A stretch of 64,000 nucleotides of DNA from Pseudomonas viridiflava. GTDB lineage: Bacteria > Pseudomonadota > Gammaproteobacteria > Pseudomonadales > Pseudomonadaceae. The stretch spans positions 1 through 64,000 of the forward strand of contig NZ_UTBZ01000155.1 in the NCBI RefSeq assembly GCF_900580865.1, read 5' to 3'. This document shows, piece by piece, positions 25,164 through 34,737 of the stretch. A program made the translations under genes and the position numbers. Every line of letters starts with the position of its first letter. Position 1 is the stretch's first letter. The notes beneath the pieces were generated by a model, which was not told the origin of the DNA, ran no database searches, and saw nothing but the letters and a program-made list of their open reading frames with translations.

Positions 25164-26129
25164 ATGCTGGTTCCAGGAAAACCTGCGAATGAAACGGCGC
25201 GAGTTCAAGCGCTGCACGGTCTCGAACTGCTCGATTCCGCCCCTGAAGAGCGTTTCGACCGACTGACACGGTTGGCGAAACGCCTGTTCAATGTGCCGAT
25301 TGCACTGGTGACGCTGGTCGACACCAATCGGCAGTGGTTCAAGTCCTGTGTAGGCCTTGATGCCACTGAAACGCCGAGGGATGTTTCTTTCTGCGGCCAC
25401 GCGATTTTGCAGAACGATCTGCTGTTGGTGCCGGACGCTCGCGAGGATGTGCGCTTCCATGACAATCCGCTGGTCACGGGCGCGCCGAACATTCGCTTCT
25501 ACGCCGGCTACCCGCTGACAGTGCCCAACGGCAATAAAATGGGCACGCTGTGCCTGATCGACACCAAGCCCCGCGACCTCGACGAGGAAGAGCGCGCGCT
25601 GTTGCGTGATCTGGCGGAGATGGCCGAGCAAGAACTGACCGCCGTGCAGATGGCGAGCATGGACGAGCTGACGCTGCTGTCCAATCGTCGCGGCTTCAAG
25701 CAACTGGCCCAGCATGCACTGGACGCCTGTGCACGGCTGGAGCGGCCGGCGACCTTGCTGTTTTTCGACCTCAATGACTTCAAGCAGATCAACGATCTGT
25801 ACGGCCATGCCGAGGGTGACAGTGCGCTGAAGACTTTTGCCGATGTGCTACGGATTGCCTTTCGCGAGAGTGATGTGGTCGGGCGGCTGGGCGGTGATGA
25901 GTTTGTCGCGCTGCTGACCGGATCCAGCCATGTCGAAACCACGGCGATCATGGCGCGGCTCAAGGAAATCCTCGAAGAGCGCAACGCCACGTTGCACCGG
26001 GGTTATGCGATTCGCTTCAGCGTCGGGCAGATCGAATACGACGCTAAGCGCCATGAGACTGTGGATCGGCTGCTAGCGGATGCCGATAGTGCGATGTATG
26101 TGCACAAGCAGGCCCTGAAGCGCTGTTAG
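25164..26129 (+). CDS. GAF-GGDEF diguanylate cyclase
   Basis: The product has 321 residues from the ATG at 25164, seven bases after GGAG; a GTG two codons earlier is possible but lies too close to that site. Residues 20-150 form a GAF domain (FNVPIALVTLVDTNRQWFKS, DVSFCGHAIL, GYPLTVPNGNKMGTLCLID). Residues 160-320 are a GGDEF domain with an intact active site (VVGRLGGDEFVALL) and an RxxD inhibitory site (RESD) five residues before it. It should synthesise cyclic di-GMP with product feedback. The GAF sensor has the C-G-H form common in light- or redox-responsive relatives; its ligand is unknown. No membrane segment is present. Confidence 0.93.
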   Translation: MLVPGKPANETARVQALHGLELLDSAPEERFDRLTRLAKRLFNVPIALVTLVDTNRQWFKSCVGLDATETPRDVSFCGHAILQNDLLLVPDAREDVRFHDNPLVTGAPNIRFYAGYPLTVPNGNKMGTLCLIDTKPRDLDEEERALLRDLAEMAEQELTAVQMASMDELTLLSNRRGFKQLAQHALDACARLERPATLLFFDLNDFKQINDLYGHAEGDSALKTFADVLRIAFRESDVVGRLGGDEFVALLTGSSHVETTAIMARLKEILEERNATLHRGYAIRFSVGQIEYDAKRHETVDRLLADADSAMYVHKQALKRC

Positions 26130-26149
26130 CGAATGCACCGCAAATCCCC

Positions 26150-26236
26150 TGTAGGAGTGAGCCTGCTCGCGATAGCGTTCGCACATTCAACATCATTGCC
26201 TGACCTACCGCTATCGCGAGCAGGCTCACTCCTACA
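26150..26236. repeat. REP doublet (REPIN), copy 2
   Basis: Inverted REP units (gtaggagtgagcctgctcgc and gcgagcaggctcactcctac) flank a 42-base spacer, in the gap between the diguanylate cyclase gene and fabI. Confidence 0.9.
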
Positions 26237-26279
26237 ATGGTGTCGGGTGTTCCCAAAATCCCGGTTCACCACAAATCCC

Positions 26280-26370
26280 TGTGGGAGCGAGCTTGCTCAC
26301 GAAAGCGCTGTGTCAGGCAATGAACAGCTGACTGAATGGACGCCTTCGCGAGCAGGCTCGCTCCCACAGG
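26280..26370. repeat. REP doublet (REPIN), copy 3
   Basis: This is a second inverted pair in the same gap (tgtgggagcgagcttgctca and cgcgagcaggctcgctccca). It starts 43 bases after the preceding doublet, so four REP units sit in this convergent gap. Confidence 0.9.
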
Positions 26371-26387
26371 GGACAGTGTTGCAGTCA

Positions 26388-26420
26388 TAAAAAAACCCGC
26401 CTGAAGTGGCGGGTTTTTTA
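26388..26420 (-). terminator. Bidirectional intrinsic terminator after fabI
   Basis: A stem acccgcc/ggcgggt with loop tgaagt is flanked by A and T runs on both sides, ending the fabI transcript and possibly readthrough from the cyclase gene. Confidence 0.85.
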
Positions 26421-26435
26421 TGGGCTAAGCGAAGA

Positions 26436-27230
26436 TCACTCTTCGATGTTGCCCATGGCGGTGGTGTTGAAACCGCCGTCGACGTACATGATTTCACCGC
26501 TGATGCCCGACGCCAGGTCGGAGCACAGGAAGGCGCCGGCGTTGCCGACTTCGTCGATGGTGACGTTGCGACGCAGCGGGGTTTGCGCTTCGTTGGCGGC
26601 CAGCATCTTGCGGAAGTTCTTGATGCCCGAGGCGGCCAGAGTACGGATCGGACCAGCCGATACGCAGTTGACGCGGGTGCCGTCCGGGCCCAGGGAGCCG
26701 GCCAAGTAACGTACGCCAGCTTCCAGCGAAGCCTTGGCCATGCCCATCACGTTGTAGTTCGGCATGGTGCGCTCGGCGCCCAGGTACGACAGGGTCAGCA
26801 GACTGCCGTTGCGGCCTTTCATCATTTCGCGACCGGCTTTGGCCAGGGCCACGAAGCTGTAGGCGCTGATGTCGTGAGCGATGCGGAAACCGTCACGGGT
26901 GGTGGCTTCGGTGAAGTCGCCGTCCAGTTGGTCGCCCGGGGCGAAACCAACGGAGTGGACGATGCAGTCCAGGCCATCCCACTTCTTGCTCAGTGCTTCG
27001 AAGACCTTGGCGATTTCTTCATCGCTGGCCACGTCGCACGGGAAGCACAGCTCAGGGCTCGAACCCCAGCCTTGGGCGAATTCTTCAACACGACCTTTCA
27101 GTTTGTCGTTCTGATAAGTGAAGGCAAGCTCAGCGCCCTCGCGATGCATGGCGGCAGCGATGCCGGATGCGATGGACAGCTTGCTGGCGACACCGACGAT
27201 CAGTACGCGCTTACCGGCGAGAAAACCCAT
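26436..27230 (-). CDS. fabI: Enoyl-[acyl-carrier-protein] reductase (NADH)
   Basis: The product has 264 residues, the usual length, from the ATG at 27230 (MGFLAGKRVLIVGVASKLSI) with GGAG six bases upstream. It is an atypical short-chain dehydrogenase that reduces trans-2-enoyl-ACP in the last step of each fatty-acid elongation cycle. The cofactor region VGVASKLSIASGIAAAM and the active-site pattern Tyr-x6-Tyr-x-x-Met-x-Lys are present (LSYLGAERTMPNYNVMGMAK). This is the triclosan target. It lies 19 bases after the peptide transporter ATPase gene and appears to be the last gene of that operon, followed directly by a terminator. The same order is known in P. aeruginosa. Confidence 0.97.
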   Translation of the reverse strand: MGFLAGKRVLIVGVASKLSIASGIAAAMHREGAELAFTYQNDKLKGRVEEFAQGWGSSPELCFPCDVASDEEIAKVFEALSKKWDGLDCIVHSVGFAPGDQLDGDFTEATTRDGFRIAHDISAYSFVALAKAGREMMKGRNGSLLTLSYLGAERTMPNYNVMGMAKASLEAGVRYLAGSLGPDGTRVNCVSAGPIRTLAASGIKNFRKMLAANEAQTPLRRNVTIDEVGNAGAFLCSDLASGISGEIMYVDGGFNTTAMGNIEE

Positions 27231-27249
27231 GTGTTGCTCCTCTTTCAGG

Positions 27250-28860
27250 TTATTGCGCAGTGGCTGGTGCCAAAAAAGCGGCTTCCAGCAACTGCTGTGT
27301 ATACGGATGTTGGGGGGCGGCAAAAATACTTTGCGCGTCTCCCTGTTCGACCACTTGGCCATGCTTGACCACCATCAACTGGTGGCTCAGCGCTTTGACG
27401 ACAGCCAGGTCATGGCTGATAAACAAATACGTCAGGTTGTACTTGGCTTGCAGTGAACGCAACAGCTCCACCACTTGCCGCTGCACCGTCCGGTCGAGCG
27501 CCGACGTCGGCTCGTCCAGCAGGATCAGCGCCGGTTTCAGCACCAAAGCCCGGGCAATGGCGATTCGTTGCCGTTGCCCACCGGAAAATTCGTGGGGGTA
27601 GCGGTGCCGGGTTTCCGGATCCAGACCTACCTCCTTCAATGCCGCAATAATCGCTGCTTCCTGCTCGGCTGCGGTGCCCATCTTGTGAATCCGCAGGCCT
27701 TCGCCAACGATATCGCTGACACACATGCGCGGGCTCAGGCTGCCAAACGGGTCCTGAAACACCACCTGCATCTGCCGACGCAACGGGCGAACCTCGTTCT
27801 GCGTCAGGCAGTCTAGCTGCTTGCCTTCAAAACGGATCGCGCCTTTGCTGCCGATCAGCCGCAAAATCGCCAGACCCAGCGTGGATTTGCCGGAACCGCT
27901 TTCCCCGACAATCCCCAAGGTCTGACCCTGGGGCAGGCTGAAATTGATGCCGTCCACTGCCTTGACGTGATCCACCGTGCGCTTGAGCAGGCCTTTCTTG
28001 ATCGGGAACCAGACTTTCAGGTCCTCGACCTCAAGCAGCGGCGCGCCGATTTTATTGCTCGCCGGGCCGCCGCTGGGCTCCGCGCCGAGCAATTCCCGAG
28101 TGTACGGATGCTGCGGCGAACGGAACAGCTCTGCGCACGATGCCTGTTCGACGATGCAACCGCGCTGCATGACACATACACGATGCGCAATTCTTCGCAC
28201 CAGGTTCAAATCGTGACTGATCAGTAACAGCGACATGCCCAATCTGGCCTGCAATTCCTTGAGCAAATCGAGGATTTTCAGCTGAACGGTCACGTCCAGC
28301 GCCGTAGTCGGTTCGTCGGCAATCAACAATTCCGGCTCATTGGCCAGGGCCATGGCGATCATCACCCGTTGGCGCTGTCCGCCGGACAATTCGTGGGGCA
28401 GGGCCTTGAGACGCTTGTGCGGCTCGGGGATGCCGACCATCTCCAGCAGCTCCAGCGTGCGCTTGGTGGCAACTTTGCCGGTCAGGCCCTTGTGGATACC
28501 GAGGACTTCGTTGATCTGCTTCTCGATCGAGTGCAGCGGATTCAGCGACGTCATCGGCTCCTGAAAGATCATCGCGATGCGATTGCCGCGAATATGACGG
28601 ATGGTTTTTTCACTGAGGCCCAGCAGGTTTTGCCCGGCATAGTTGATGCTGCCGGCCGGATGGCGGGCCATCGGGTAGGGCAGCAGGCGCAGGATGGAAT
28701 GCGCGGTCACCGATTTGCCCGAGCCGGATTCACCTACCAGCGCGAGGGTTTCGCCACGCTTGATGTCGAAACTCACGCCTTCGACGACCCGGTGCACGCG
28801 CTCGCCAAAACCGAATTCGACGGCGAGGTCGCGCACTTCGATCAGATTGTCCTGATTCAT
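27250..28860 (-). CDS. nppD: Peptide ABC transporter ATP-binding protein (NppD/YejF-like)
   Basis: The product has 536 residues from the ATG at 28860 (MNQDNLIEVRDL). Two complete ABC ATPase halves are fused: Walker A GESGSGKSVTAHS and signature LSGGQRQRVMIAMAL in the first, Walker A GESGSGKSTLGLA, signature FSGGQRQRIAIARAL and Walker B LILLDEPTSALD in the second. The C-terminal oligopeptide-transporter region HPYTREL / HPYTQQL follows each half. It energises uptake through the two permeases encoded just upstream. The operon corresponds to nppA1A2BCD of P. aeruginosa, reported to import peptidyl-nucleoside antibiotics, and to YejABEF of enterics, which takes up microcin C. Confidence 0.93.
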   Translation of the reverse strand: MNQDNLIEVRDLAVEFGFGERVHRVVEGVSFDIKRGETLALVGESGSGKSVTAHSILRLLPYPMARHPAGSINYAGQNLLGLSEKTIRHIRGNRIAMIFQEPMTSLNPLHSIEKQINEVLGIHKGLTGKVATKRTLELLEMVGIPEPHKRLKALPHELSGGQRQRVMIAMALANEPELLIADEPTTALDVTVQLKILDLLKELQARLGMSLLLISHDLNLVRRIAHRVCVMQRGCIVEQASCAELFRSPQHPYTRELLGAEPSGGPASNKIGAPLLEVEDLKVWFPIKKGLLKRTVDHVKAVDGINFSLPQGQTLGIVGESGSGKSTLGLAILRLIGSKGAIRFEGKQLDCLTQNEVRPLRRQMQVVFQDPFGSLSPRMCVSDIVGEGLRIHKMGTAAEQEAAIIAALKEVGLDPETRHRYPHEFSGGQRQRIAIARALVLKPALILLDEPTSALDRTVQRQVVELLRSLQAKYNLTYLFISHDLAVVKALSHQLMVVKHGQVVEQGDAQSIFAAPQHPYTQQLLEAAFLAPATAQ

Positions 28861-28861
28861 T

Positions 28862-29881
28862 TCACTTCCTCGGGTCGAAGGCATCGCGAGCGGACTCGCC
28901 GATAAACACCAGCAAACTCAACATCAATGCGAGCACGGCAAAGGCACTCATGCCCAGCCACGGCGCTTGCAGGTTGGATTTGCCCTGGGCGACCAGTTCA
29001 CCCAGCGACGGACTGCCGGCCGGCAAGCCGAAACCGAGGAAGTCCAGCGCGGTGAGGGTGCCGATGGCGCCGGTGAGGATGAACGGCATGAAGGTCATGG
29101 TCGAGACCATCGCGTTGGGCAGGATGTGGCGGAACATGATCGCGCCGTTCTGCATGCCCAGCGCCCGCGCAGCGCGCACGTATTCGAGGTTGCGGCCGCG
29201 GAGGAACTCGGCGCGCACCACGTCGACTAGGCTCATCCACGAGAACAGCAGCATGATGCCCAGCAACCACCAGAAATTCGGCTGGACGAAACTGGCGAGG
29301 ATGATCAACAGGTACAGCACCGGCAGGCCCGACCAGATCTCGAGAAAACGCTGCCCGGCCAGATCGACCCAGCCGCCATAGAAGCCCTGCAACGCGCCGG
29401 CAATCACGCCGATGATCGAACTCAACACAGTCAAGGTCAGCGCGAACAGCACGGAGATGCGGAAACCGTAAATTACCCGCGCCAACACATCGCGCCCCTG
29501 ATCGTCAGTGCCCAGCAGGTTATCCGCCGAGGGCGGGGCGGGTGCCGGGACTTTCAGGTCATAGTTGATGCTCTGGTAGCTGTAGGGAATCGGTGCCCAC
29601 AACACCCACGCGTCCTTGGCCTTGAGCAGTTCGCGGATGTACGGGCTCTTGTAGTTGGCTTCCAGCGGGAACTCGCCGCCGAAAGTGGTTTCCGGGTAAC
29701 GCTTGATCGCCGGGAAATACCAATTGTTGTCGTAATGCACCACCAGCGGCTTGTCGTTGGCGATCAGCTCGGCGCCTAGGCTCAGGCCGAACAGCACCAG
29801 AAACAGCCACAGCGACCACCAGCCACGCTTGTTGGCCTTGAACAGTTCGAAGCGGCGGCGGTTGAGAGGGGACAGGTTCAT
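28862..29881 (-). CDS. nppC: Peptide ABC transporter permease (NppC/YejE-like)
   Basis: The product has 339 residues. An N-terminal membrane helix (GWWSLWLFLVLFGLSLGAELI) is followed by a periplasmic stretch of about 90 residues, including FPAIKRYPETTFGGEFPLEA typical of YejE, then the binding-protein-dependent permease domain with about five helices and the EAA-type loop RAARALGMQNGAIMFRHILP that contacts the ATPase. It belongs to the OppC group. Its stop and the ATPase start are separated by one base, so the genes are translationally linked. Confidence 0.93.
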   Translation of the reverse strand: MNLSPLNRRRFELFKANKRGWWSLWLFLVLFGLSLGAELIANDKPLVVHYDNNWYFPAIKRYPETTFGGEFPLEANYKSPYIRELLKAKDAWVLWAPIPYSYQSINYDLKVPAPAPPSADNLLGTDDQGRDVLARVIYGFRISVLFALTLTVLSSIIGVIAGALQGFYGGWVDLAGQRFLEIWSGLPVLYLLIILASFVQPNFWWLLGIMLLFSWMSLVDVVRAEFLRGRNLEYVRAARALGMQNGAIMFRHILPNAMVSTMTFMPFILTGAIGTLTALDFLGFGLPAGSPSLGELVAQGKSNLQAPWLGMSAFAVLALMLSLLVFIGESARDAFDPRK

Positions 29882-29882
29882 C

Positions 29883-30956
29883 TCAATGCTCCCGGCTTTC
29901 GAAGTCGATGCGCGGATCGACCAGAGTGTAGGTGAGGTCGCCGATCAGTTTCACCACCAGCCCCAGCAGGGTGAAGATGAACAGGGTGCCGAACACCACC
30001 GGGTAATCGCGGTTGATCGCCGCTTCGAAACTCATCAGGCCCAAACCGTCGAGGGAGAAGATCACTTCCACCAGCAAGGAGCCTGTGAAGAAGATGCCGA
30101 TGAACGCCGACGGGAAACCGGCAATCACCAGCAACATGGCGTTGCGGAATACATGGCCGTAGAGCACACGATGACGCGTCAGGCCTTTGGCCTTGGCGGT
30201 GACCACGTATTGCTTGTTGATCTCGTCGAGGAAGCTGTTTTTGGTCAGCAGGGTCATGGTCGCGAAGTTGCCGATCACCAGCGCAGTCACCGGCAACGCC
30301 AAGTGCCAGAAGTAATCAAGGATCTTGCCGCCGAAGCTCAGCTCATCGAAGTTGTTCGAGGTCAGCCCGCGCAACGGGAACCAGTCGAGATAACTGCCGC
30401 CGGCAAACACCACGATCAGCAGGATCGCGAAGAGGAACGCCGGGATCGCATAGCCGACGATGATCGCCGAACTGGTCCAGACGTCGAAGTGGCTGCCGTG
30501 CCGCGTGGCCTTGGCGATCCCCAGCGGGATCGACACCAGGTACATGATCAGCGTGCTCCATAGCCCCAGCGAGATCGACACCGGCATCTTTTCCTTGATC
30601 AGGTCGATGACCTTGGCGTCGCGGAAGAAACTGTCGCCGAAATCCAGCTGCGCGTAGTTCTTGACCATGATCCACAGGCGTTCCGGGGCCGACTTGTCGA
30701 ACCCGTACATATGCTCGATTTCCTTGATCAGCGCCGGGTCCAGGCCCTGCGCACCGCGATAGGACGAACCAGCCACCGACACCTCCGCACCGCCGCCGGC
30801 AATCCGGCTGGTGGCGCCTTCGAAACCTTCGAGCTTGGCGATCATCTGTTCCACCGGGCCGCCGGGCGCAGCCTGGATGATCACAAAGTTGATCAGCAAA
30901 ATGCCGAACAGGGTCGGGATGATCAGCAGCAGTCGCCGAAAAATATACGCCAGCAT
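29883..30956 (-). CDS. nppB: Peptide ABC transporter permease (NppB/YejB-like)
   Basis: The product has 357 residues of the OppB group. The first helix (YIFRRLLLIIPTLFGILLIN) and the N-terminal motif INFVIIQAAPGGPVEQ are typical. The permease domain occupies about residues 130-345 with the coupling loop TAKAKGLTRHRVLYGHVFRN. The segment EGATSRIAGGGAEVSVAGSS between helix 1 and the core is characteristic of YejB rather than OppB. One base separates its stop from the next permease gene. It forms the transmembrane channel together with the OppC-type partner. Confidence 0.93.
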   Translation of the reverse strand: MLAYIFRRLLLIIPTLFGILLINFVIIQAAPGGPVEQMIAKLEGFEGATSRIAGGGAEVSVAGSSYRGAQGLDPALIKEIEHMYGFDKSAPERLWIMVKNYAQLDFGDSFFRDAKVIDLIKEKMPVSISLGLWSTLIMYLVSIPLGIAKATRHGSHFDVWTSSAIIVGYAIPAFLFAILLIVVFAGGSYLDWFPLRGLTSNNFDELSFGGKILDYFWHLALPVTALVIGNFATMTLLTKNSFLDEINKQYVVTAKAKGLTRHRVLYGHVFRNAMLLVIAGFPSAFIGIFFTGSLLVEVIFSLDGLGLMSFEAAINRDYPVVFGTLFIFTLLGLVVKLIGDLTYTLVDPRIDFESREH

Positions 30957-30960
30957 CTGA

Positions 30961-32802
30961 TTACTCCGTGCCCGCAGGGTCGGCTTGCAGTTTGGTTTCG
31001 ACTTCTATCGCCGGTTTGGCGTCTGGCTTGACCCACCAGGTATTAATCCCGATGTCGTACTTGGGCGAGACTTTCGGGTGACCGATGTGGTTCCAGTACG
31101 CCACGCGCCAGGTCTTGATGTGCCAGTTGGGGATCACGTAATAACCCCATTGCAGCACACGATCCAGCGCACGGGCGTGGGCCACCAGACTTTTGCGCGA
31201 ATCGGCGTTGATCAGGTTCTCGACCAGTTGATCGACGATCGGGTCTTTCAGTCCCAAGGAATTGCGGCTGCTCGGTTTATCGGCGGCGGCGCTCATCCAG
31301 TATTCGCGCTGTTCGTTACCCGGCGAGTTGGACTGCGGGAAGCTGCCGACCATCATGTCGAAGTCCCGCGAACGCACGCGGTTGATGTACTGCGAAACGT
31401 CGACGCGGCGGATTACCAGATCGATGCCGAGGTCGCTGAGGTTACGCTTGAACGGCAGCAAAACCCGTTCGAATTCGGTCTGCGCGAGTAAGAATTCAAT
31501 CACTACAGGCTTGCCCGTGGCGTCGACCATTTTGTCGTCGACGATCTTCCAGCCAGCCTCTTGCAGCAGTTGATAGGCCTCGCGCTGTTGGGTGCGGATC
31601 ATGCCGCTGGCGTCGGTCTTGGGGTTTTCGAAGGCTTCACTGAACACCTGCGCCGGCAGCTTGCTGCGGAACGGTTCGAGGATCGCCCGTTGATCGGCAT
31701 CGGGCAGACCGGTGGCGGCCATTTCCGAGTTCTCAAAGTAGCTGCGGGTGCGGAAATAGGCAGCGTTGAACAGCTGTTTATTGGTCCACTCGAAATCGAA
31801 CAGCAGACCCAGCGCCTGTCGCACTCGCGCGTCCTGGAACACCGGACGGCGCAGGTTGTAGACGAAGCCTTGCATGCCGGTCGGGTTGCTGTTGGCGATC
31901 TGTTCCTTGATCAAGCGGCCCTCGGTGACCGCCGGAATGTTGTAGGCGTTGGCCCAGTTTTTCGCAGTCATTTCCAGCCAGTAATCGAACTGCCCGGCCT
32001 TCAAGGCTTCGAGGGCGACGGTGTTGTCGCGATAGTAATCGGTGGTCATCGTGTCGAAATTGTAGAAGCCACGGTTGACCGGCAAGTCCTTGCCCCAGTA
32101 ATCCTTGACCCGCTCGTAGCGCACCGAGCGCCCAGCCTTTACTTCGGCGACCTTGTACGGGCCGCTGCCCAGCGGGATTTCCAAGTTGCCCTTGTTGAAG
32201 TCGCGATCGGCCCACCAGTGTTTTGGCAGCACGGGTAACTGACCGAGGATCAGTGGCAGTTCGCGGTTGTTGCTGTGCTTGAACTTGAACAGCACTCTGA
32301 GCGGGTCTTCGGCGATCACTTCGGAGACGTCGCTGTAGTAGCCGCGAAACATCGGCGAGCCTTCTTTGGTCAGCGTGTTGAAGCTGAACACCACGTCGTC
32401 GGCGCGCACCGGATGACCGTCGTGGAAGCGTGCTTCGGGGCGCAGGTAGAAGCGCACCCAGCTGTTGTCCGGGGCTTTTTCGATTTTGCCGGCGATCAGG
32501 CCGTATTCGGTGAACGGCTCGTCGAGGCTGTGTTTGGTCAGGGTGTCGTAGATTTGCCCGATGTCATCGGCCGGCACGCCTTTGCTGATAAACGGGTTGA
32601 GGCTGTCGAAGCCGCCGAACCCGGCCTGACGGAAGACGCCGCCCTTGGGCGCATTGGGGTTCACGTAATCGAATTGTTTGAAATCGGCCGCATATTTCGG
32701 CGGCTCGTTGTACAGGGTCACGGCGTGTTGCGGGGCGGCGCAGGCCAGCCCGGCGAACAGCAAGCCGCTGGCCTGCACGAGCAGGGCGCGGATAGGGTTC
32801 AT
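30961..32802 (-). CDS. nppA2: Peptide-binding periplasmic protein (NppA2/YejA-like)
   Basis: The product has 613 residues from the ATG at 32802 (MNPIRALLVQASGLLFAGLA), which starts a signal peptide ending ...ACAA; a much longer open frame upstream overlaps the preceding gene and is spurious. It is a family 5 extracellular solute-binding protein (DppA/OppA fold): FDYVNPNAPKGGVFRQAG, PEARFHDGHPVRADDVVFSF, GSGPYKVAEVKAGRSVRYER. The ATG overlaps the stop of nppA1 by four bases. Two binding proteins feeding one transporter is the known arrangement in P. aeruginosa and widens the range of peptides taken up. Confidence 0.92.
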   Translation of the reverse strand: MNPIRALLVQASGLLFAGLACAAPQHAVTLYNEPPKYAADFKQFDYVNPNAPKGGVFRQAGFGGFDSLNPFISKGVPADDIGQIYDTLTKHSLDEPFTEYGLIAGKIEKAPDNSWVRFYLRPEARFHDGHPVRADDVVFSFNTLTKEGSPMFRGYYSDVSEVIAEDPLRVLFKFKHSNNRELPLILGQLPVLPKHWWADRDFNKGNLEIPLGSGPYKVAEVKAGRSVRYERVKDYWGKDLPVNRGFYNFDTMTTDYYRDNTVALEALKAGQFDYWLEMTAKNWANAYNIPAVTEGRLIKEQIANSNPTGMQGFVYNLRRPVFQDARVRQALGLLFDFEWTNKQLFNAAYFRTRSYFENSEMAATGLPDADQRAILEPFRSKLPAQVFSEAFENPKTDASGMIRTQQREAYQLLQEAGWKIVDDKMVDATGKPVVIEFLLAQTEFERVLLPFKRNLSDLGIDLVIRRVDVSQYINRVRSRDFDMMVGSFPQSNSPGNEQREYWMSAAADKPSSRNSLGLKDPIVDQLVENLINADSRKSLVAHARALDRVLQWGYYVIPNWHIKTWRVAYWNHIGHPKVSPKYDIGINTWWVKPDAKPAIEVETKLQADPAGTE

Positions 32803-34631
32803 CGATCTTTCTCCGAAGACTTCAGCCACCACGCGCTCAGGCCCAGGGTGTAGGGCGGCGTGGTGACAAAGGCCAACCGGTTGCGGTAGGCCAGACGGTG
32901 ATAATTGAGGTACCAGTTGGGAATGCTGTAGTGCTGCCAGAGCAGCACGCGGTCGAGCGCCTTGCCGGCGGCGACCTGTTCGTCGCGGGTGCGCGCGGCG
33001 AGCAATTGTTCGAGCAGGTGATCGACCACTGGATTGGCGATGCCCGCGTAATTCTTGCTGCCCTTGACCCCGACCTGACTGGAGTGGAAATACTGCCACT
33101 GCTCAAGGCCCGGGCTCAGGGTCTGGTTGAGCGTCATCGAGATCATGTCGAAATCAAATTGATCAAGGCGCTGTTTGTACTGCGCCCGATCGACGGTGCG
33201 CAGGCGCGCGTCGATGCCGATGCTGTTGAGGTTTTCGATGTAAGGCTGGTACAGGCGCTCCAGATTTGGATTGACCAGCAGCAGCTCGAAGCGCAGCGGT
33301 TGGCCGTTAGCGTTTTGCAGGCTCTGACCGTTGAGCTTCCAGCCAGCTTCGGCGAGCAATGCCAATGCCTTGCGCATGGTTTCCCGGGGAATTCCGCGAC
33401 CGTCGGTTTTTGGCAGGGTGAACGGTTCGGTAAACAGCTTGGCCGGCAGTTGTTCCTTGTACGGCTTGAGCATCAGCCATTCCCCCCCGACCGGCAGGCC
33501 GGAGGTTGTGAATTCACTGTTGGGGTAGTAACTGGTGGTGCGCTTGTAGGCATCGCTGAACAGTGCGCGGTTGGTCCACTCGAAGTCGAACATCAGGCCC
33601 AGCGCTTCGCGGGTTTTCACATCCGAGAAGGTCGCGCGGCGGGTGTTCATGAACAGGCCCTGACTCTGGGTCGGGATCTGATGCGGGATCTGCGCCTTGA
33701 TCACGTCGCCACGGCGTACGGCGGGGAAGTTGTAGCCGTTGGCCCAGTTCTTCGCCTGATGCTCGATGTAGATGTCGAACTCGCCAGCCTTGAACGCTTC
33801 GAAGGCGACATCGCTGTCGCGGTAGAACTCGACTTCCATGCGATCGAAGTTGTACTTGCCGCGATTGACCGGCAGGTCCTTGCCCCAGTAATCCTTGACT
33901 CGCTCGAAGATCAACTGCCGGCCCGGCGTCACCGAGGTGATGCGGTAAGGACCGCTGCCCAGTGGCGGTTCGAAGGTGGTGGCCTTGAAGTCGCGGCCTT
34001 TCCAGTAATGCTGCGGCAGTACCGGTAGTTCACCTAGACGCAGGATCAACAGCGGATTGCCGGAGCGCTTGAGCACGAAGCGAATGCGCTGTTTGTTGAG
34101 AATGTCGACGCGCAGCACTTCCTGCAGGGCGGTGCGGTACAGCGGGTGACCGTCCTTGAGCAGCGTTCGGTAAGAGAATGCCACGTCATAGGCGGTGATC
34201 GGCGTGCCGTCGTGAAAACGCGCCTCGGGACGCAGGTTGAAGACGACCCAGCTGCGATCTTCGCTGTACTCCACCGACTGCGCGATCAAGCCGTAGCTGG
34301 ACGCCGGCTCGTCGCCGGAAGGCGAGTACTGGCCGGTGCCGACCATCAACGGCTCGTTCAGCTCGTTGATGCCGTACTGGAGGAAATTCGCTGTGGTGAC
34401 CGGGCTGGAGCCCTTGAACGTGTACGGGTTGACCGTATCGAAGGTGCCAAACGCCATCACCCGCAATGTACCGCCCTTGGGCGCTTGCGGGTTGACCCAG
34501 TCGAAGTGGGTAAATCTGGCCGGGTACTTGAGCGTGCCGAACTGCGCATAACCGTGACTTTCGGTAATCGTCGCGTTTGCGGTTGAGCTCAAGGCCAGGC
34601 TGATCAGGAGCAGGAGGAGGGGACGCTTCAA
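32799..34631 (-). CDS. nppA1: Peptide-binding periplasmic protein (NppA1-like)
   Basis: The product has 610 residues with a signal peptide (MKRPLLLLLISLALSSTANA). It is a family 5 solute-binding protein and a paralogue of the next gene: FDWVNPQAPKGGTLRVMAFG, RPEARFHDGTPITAYDVAFS, LGSGPYRITSVTPGRQLIFE. It opens the nppA1A2BCD-fabI operon. The 336-base gap before it (34632-34967) holds an interspersed repeat and the mltD terminator, so the promoter must lie close to the start, at about 34632-34737. Confidence 0.92.
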   Translation of the reverse strand: MKRPLLLLLISLALSSTANATITESHGYAQFGTLKYPARFTHFDWVNPQAPKGGTLRVMAFGTFDTVNPYTFKGSSPVTTANFLQYGINELNEPLMVGTGQYSPSGDEPASSYGLIAQSVEYSEDRSWVVFNLRPEARFHDGTPITAYDVAFSYRTLLKDGHPLYRTALQEVLRVDILNKQRIRFVLKRSGNPLLILRLGELPVLPQHYWKGRDFKATTFEPPLGSGPYRITSVTPGRQLIFERVKDYWGKDLPVNRGKYNFDRMEVEFYRDSDVAFEAFKAGEFDIYIEHQAKNWANGYNFPAVRRGDVIKAQIPHQIPTQSQGLFMNTRRATFSDVKTREALGLMFDFEWTNRALFSDAYKRTTSYYPNSEFTTSGLPVGGEWLMLKPYKEQLPAKLFTEPFTLPKTDGRGIPRETMRKALALLAEAGWKLNGQSLQNANGQPLRFELLLVNPNLERLYQPYIENLNSIGIDARLRTVDRAQYKQRLDQFDFDMISMTLNQTLSPGLEQWQYFHSSQVGVKGSKNYAGIANPVVDHLLEQLLAARTRDEQVAAGKALDRVLLWQHYSIPNWYLNYHRLAYRNRLAFVTTPPYTLGLSAWWLKSSEKDR

Positions 34632-34737
34632 GTCAGATCCGATCCAGGCGGCTTGGGCTTTGTGGGCCGTACAGTAACAGCTTGTCTGGACAGGAAAAAG
34701 ATGCGGGTTAATGCGGGGTTAATCGTTTGCGCGAAGA

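Noticed and set aside
30961..33099. Extended start for nppA2 at 33099
   Set aside because: The extra ~100 codons overlap nppA1 in another frame. The ATG at 32802 begins a normal signal peptide and overlaps the nppA1 stop by four bases.
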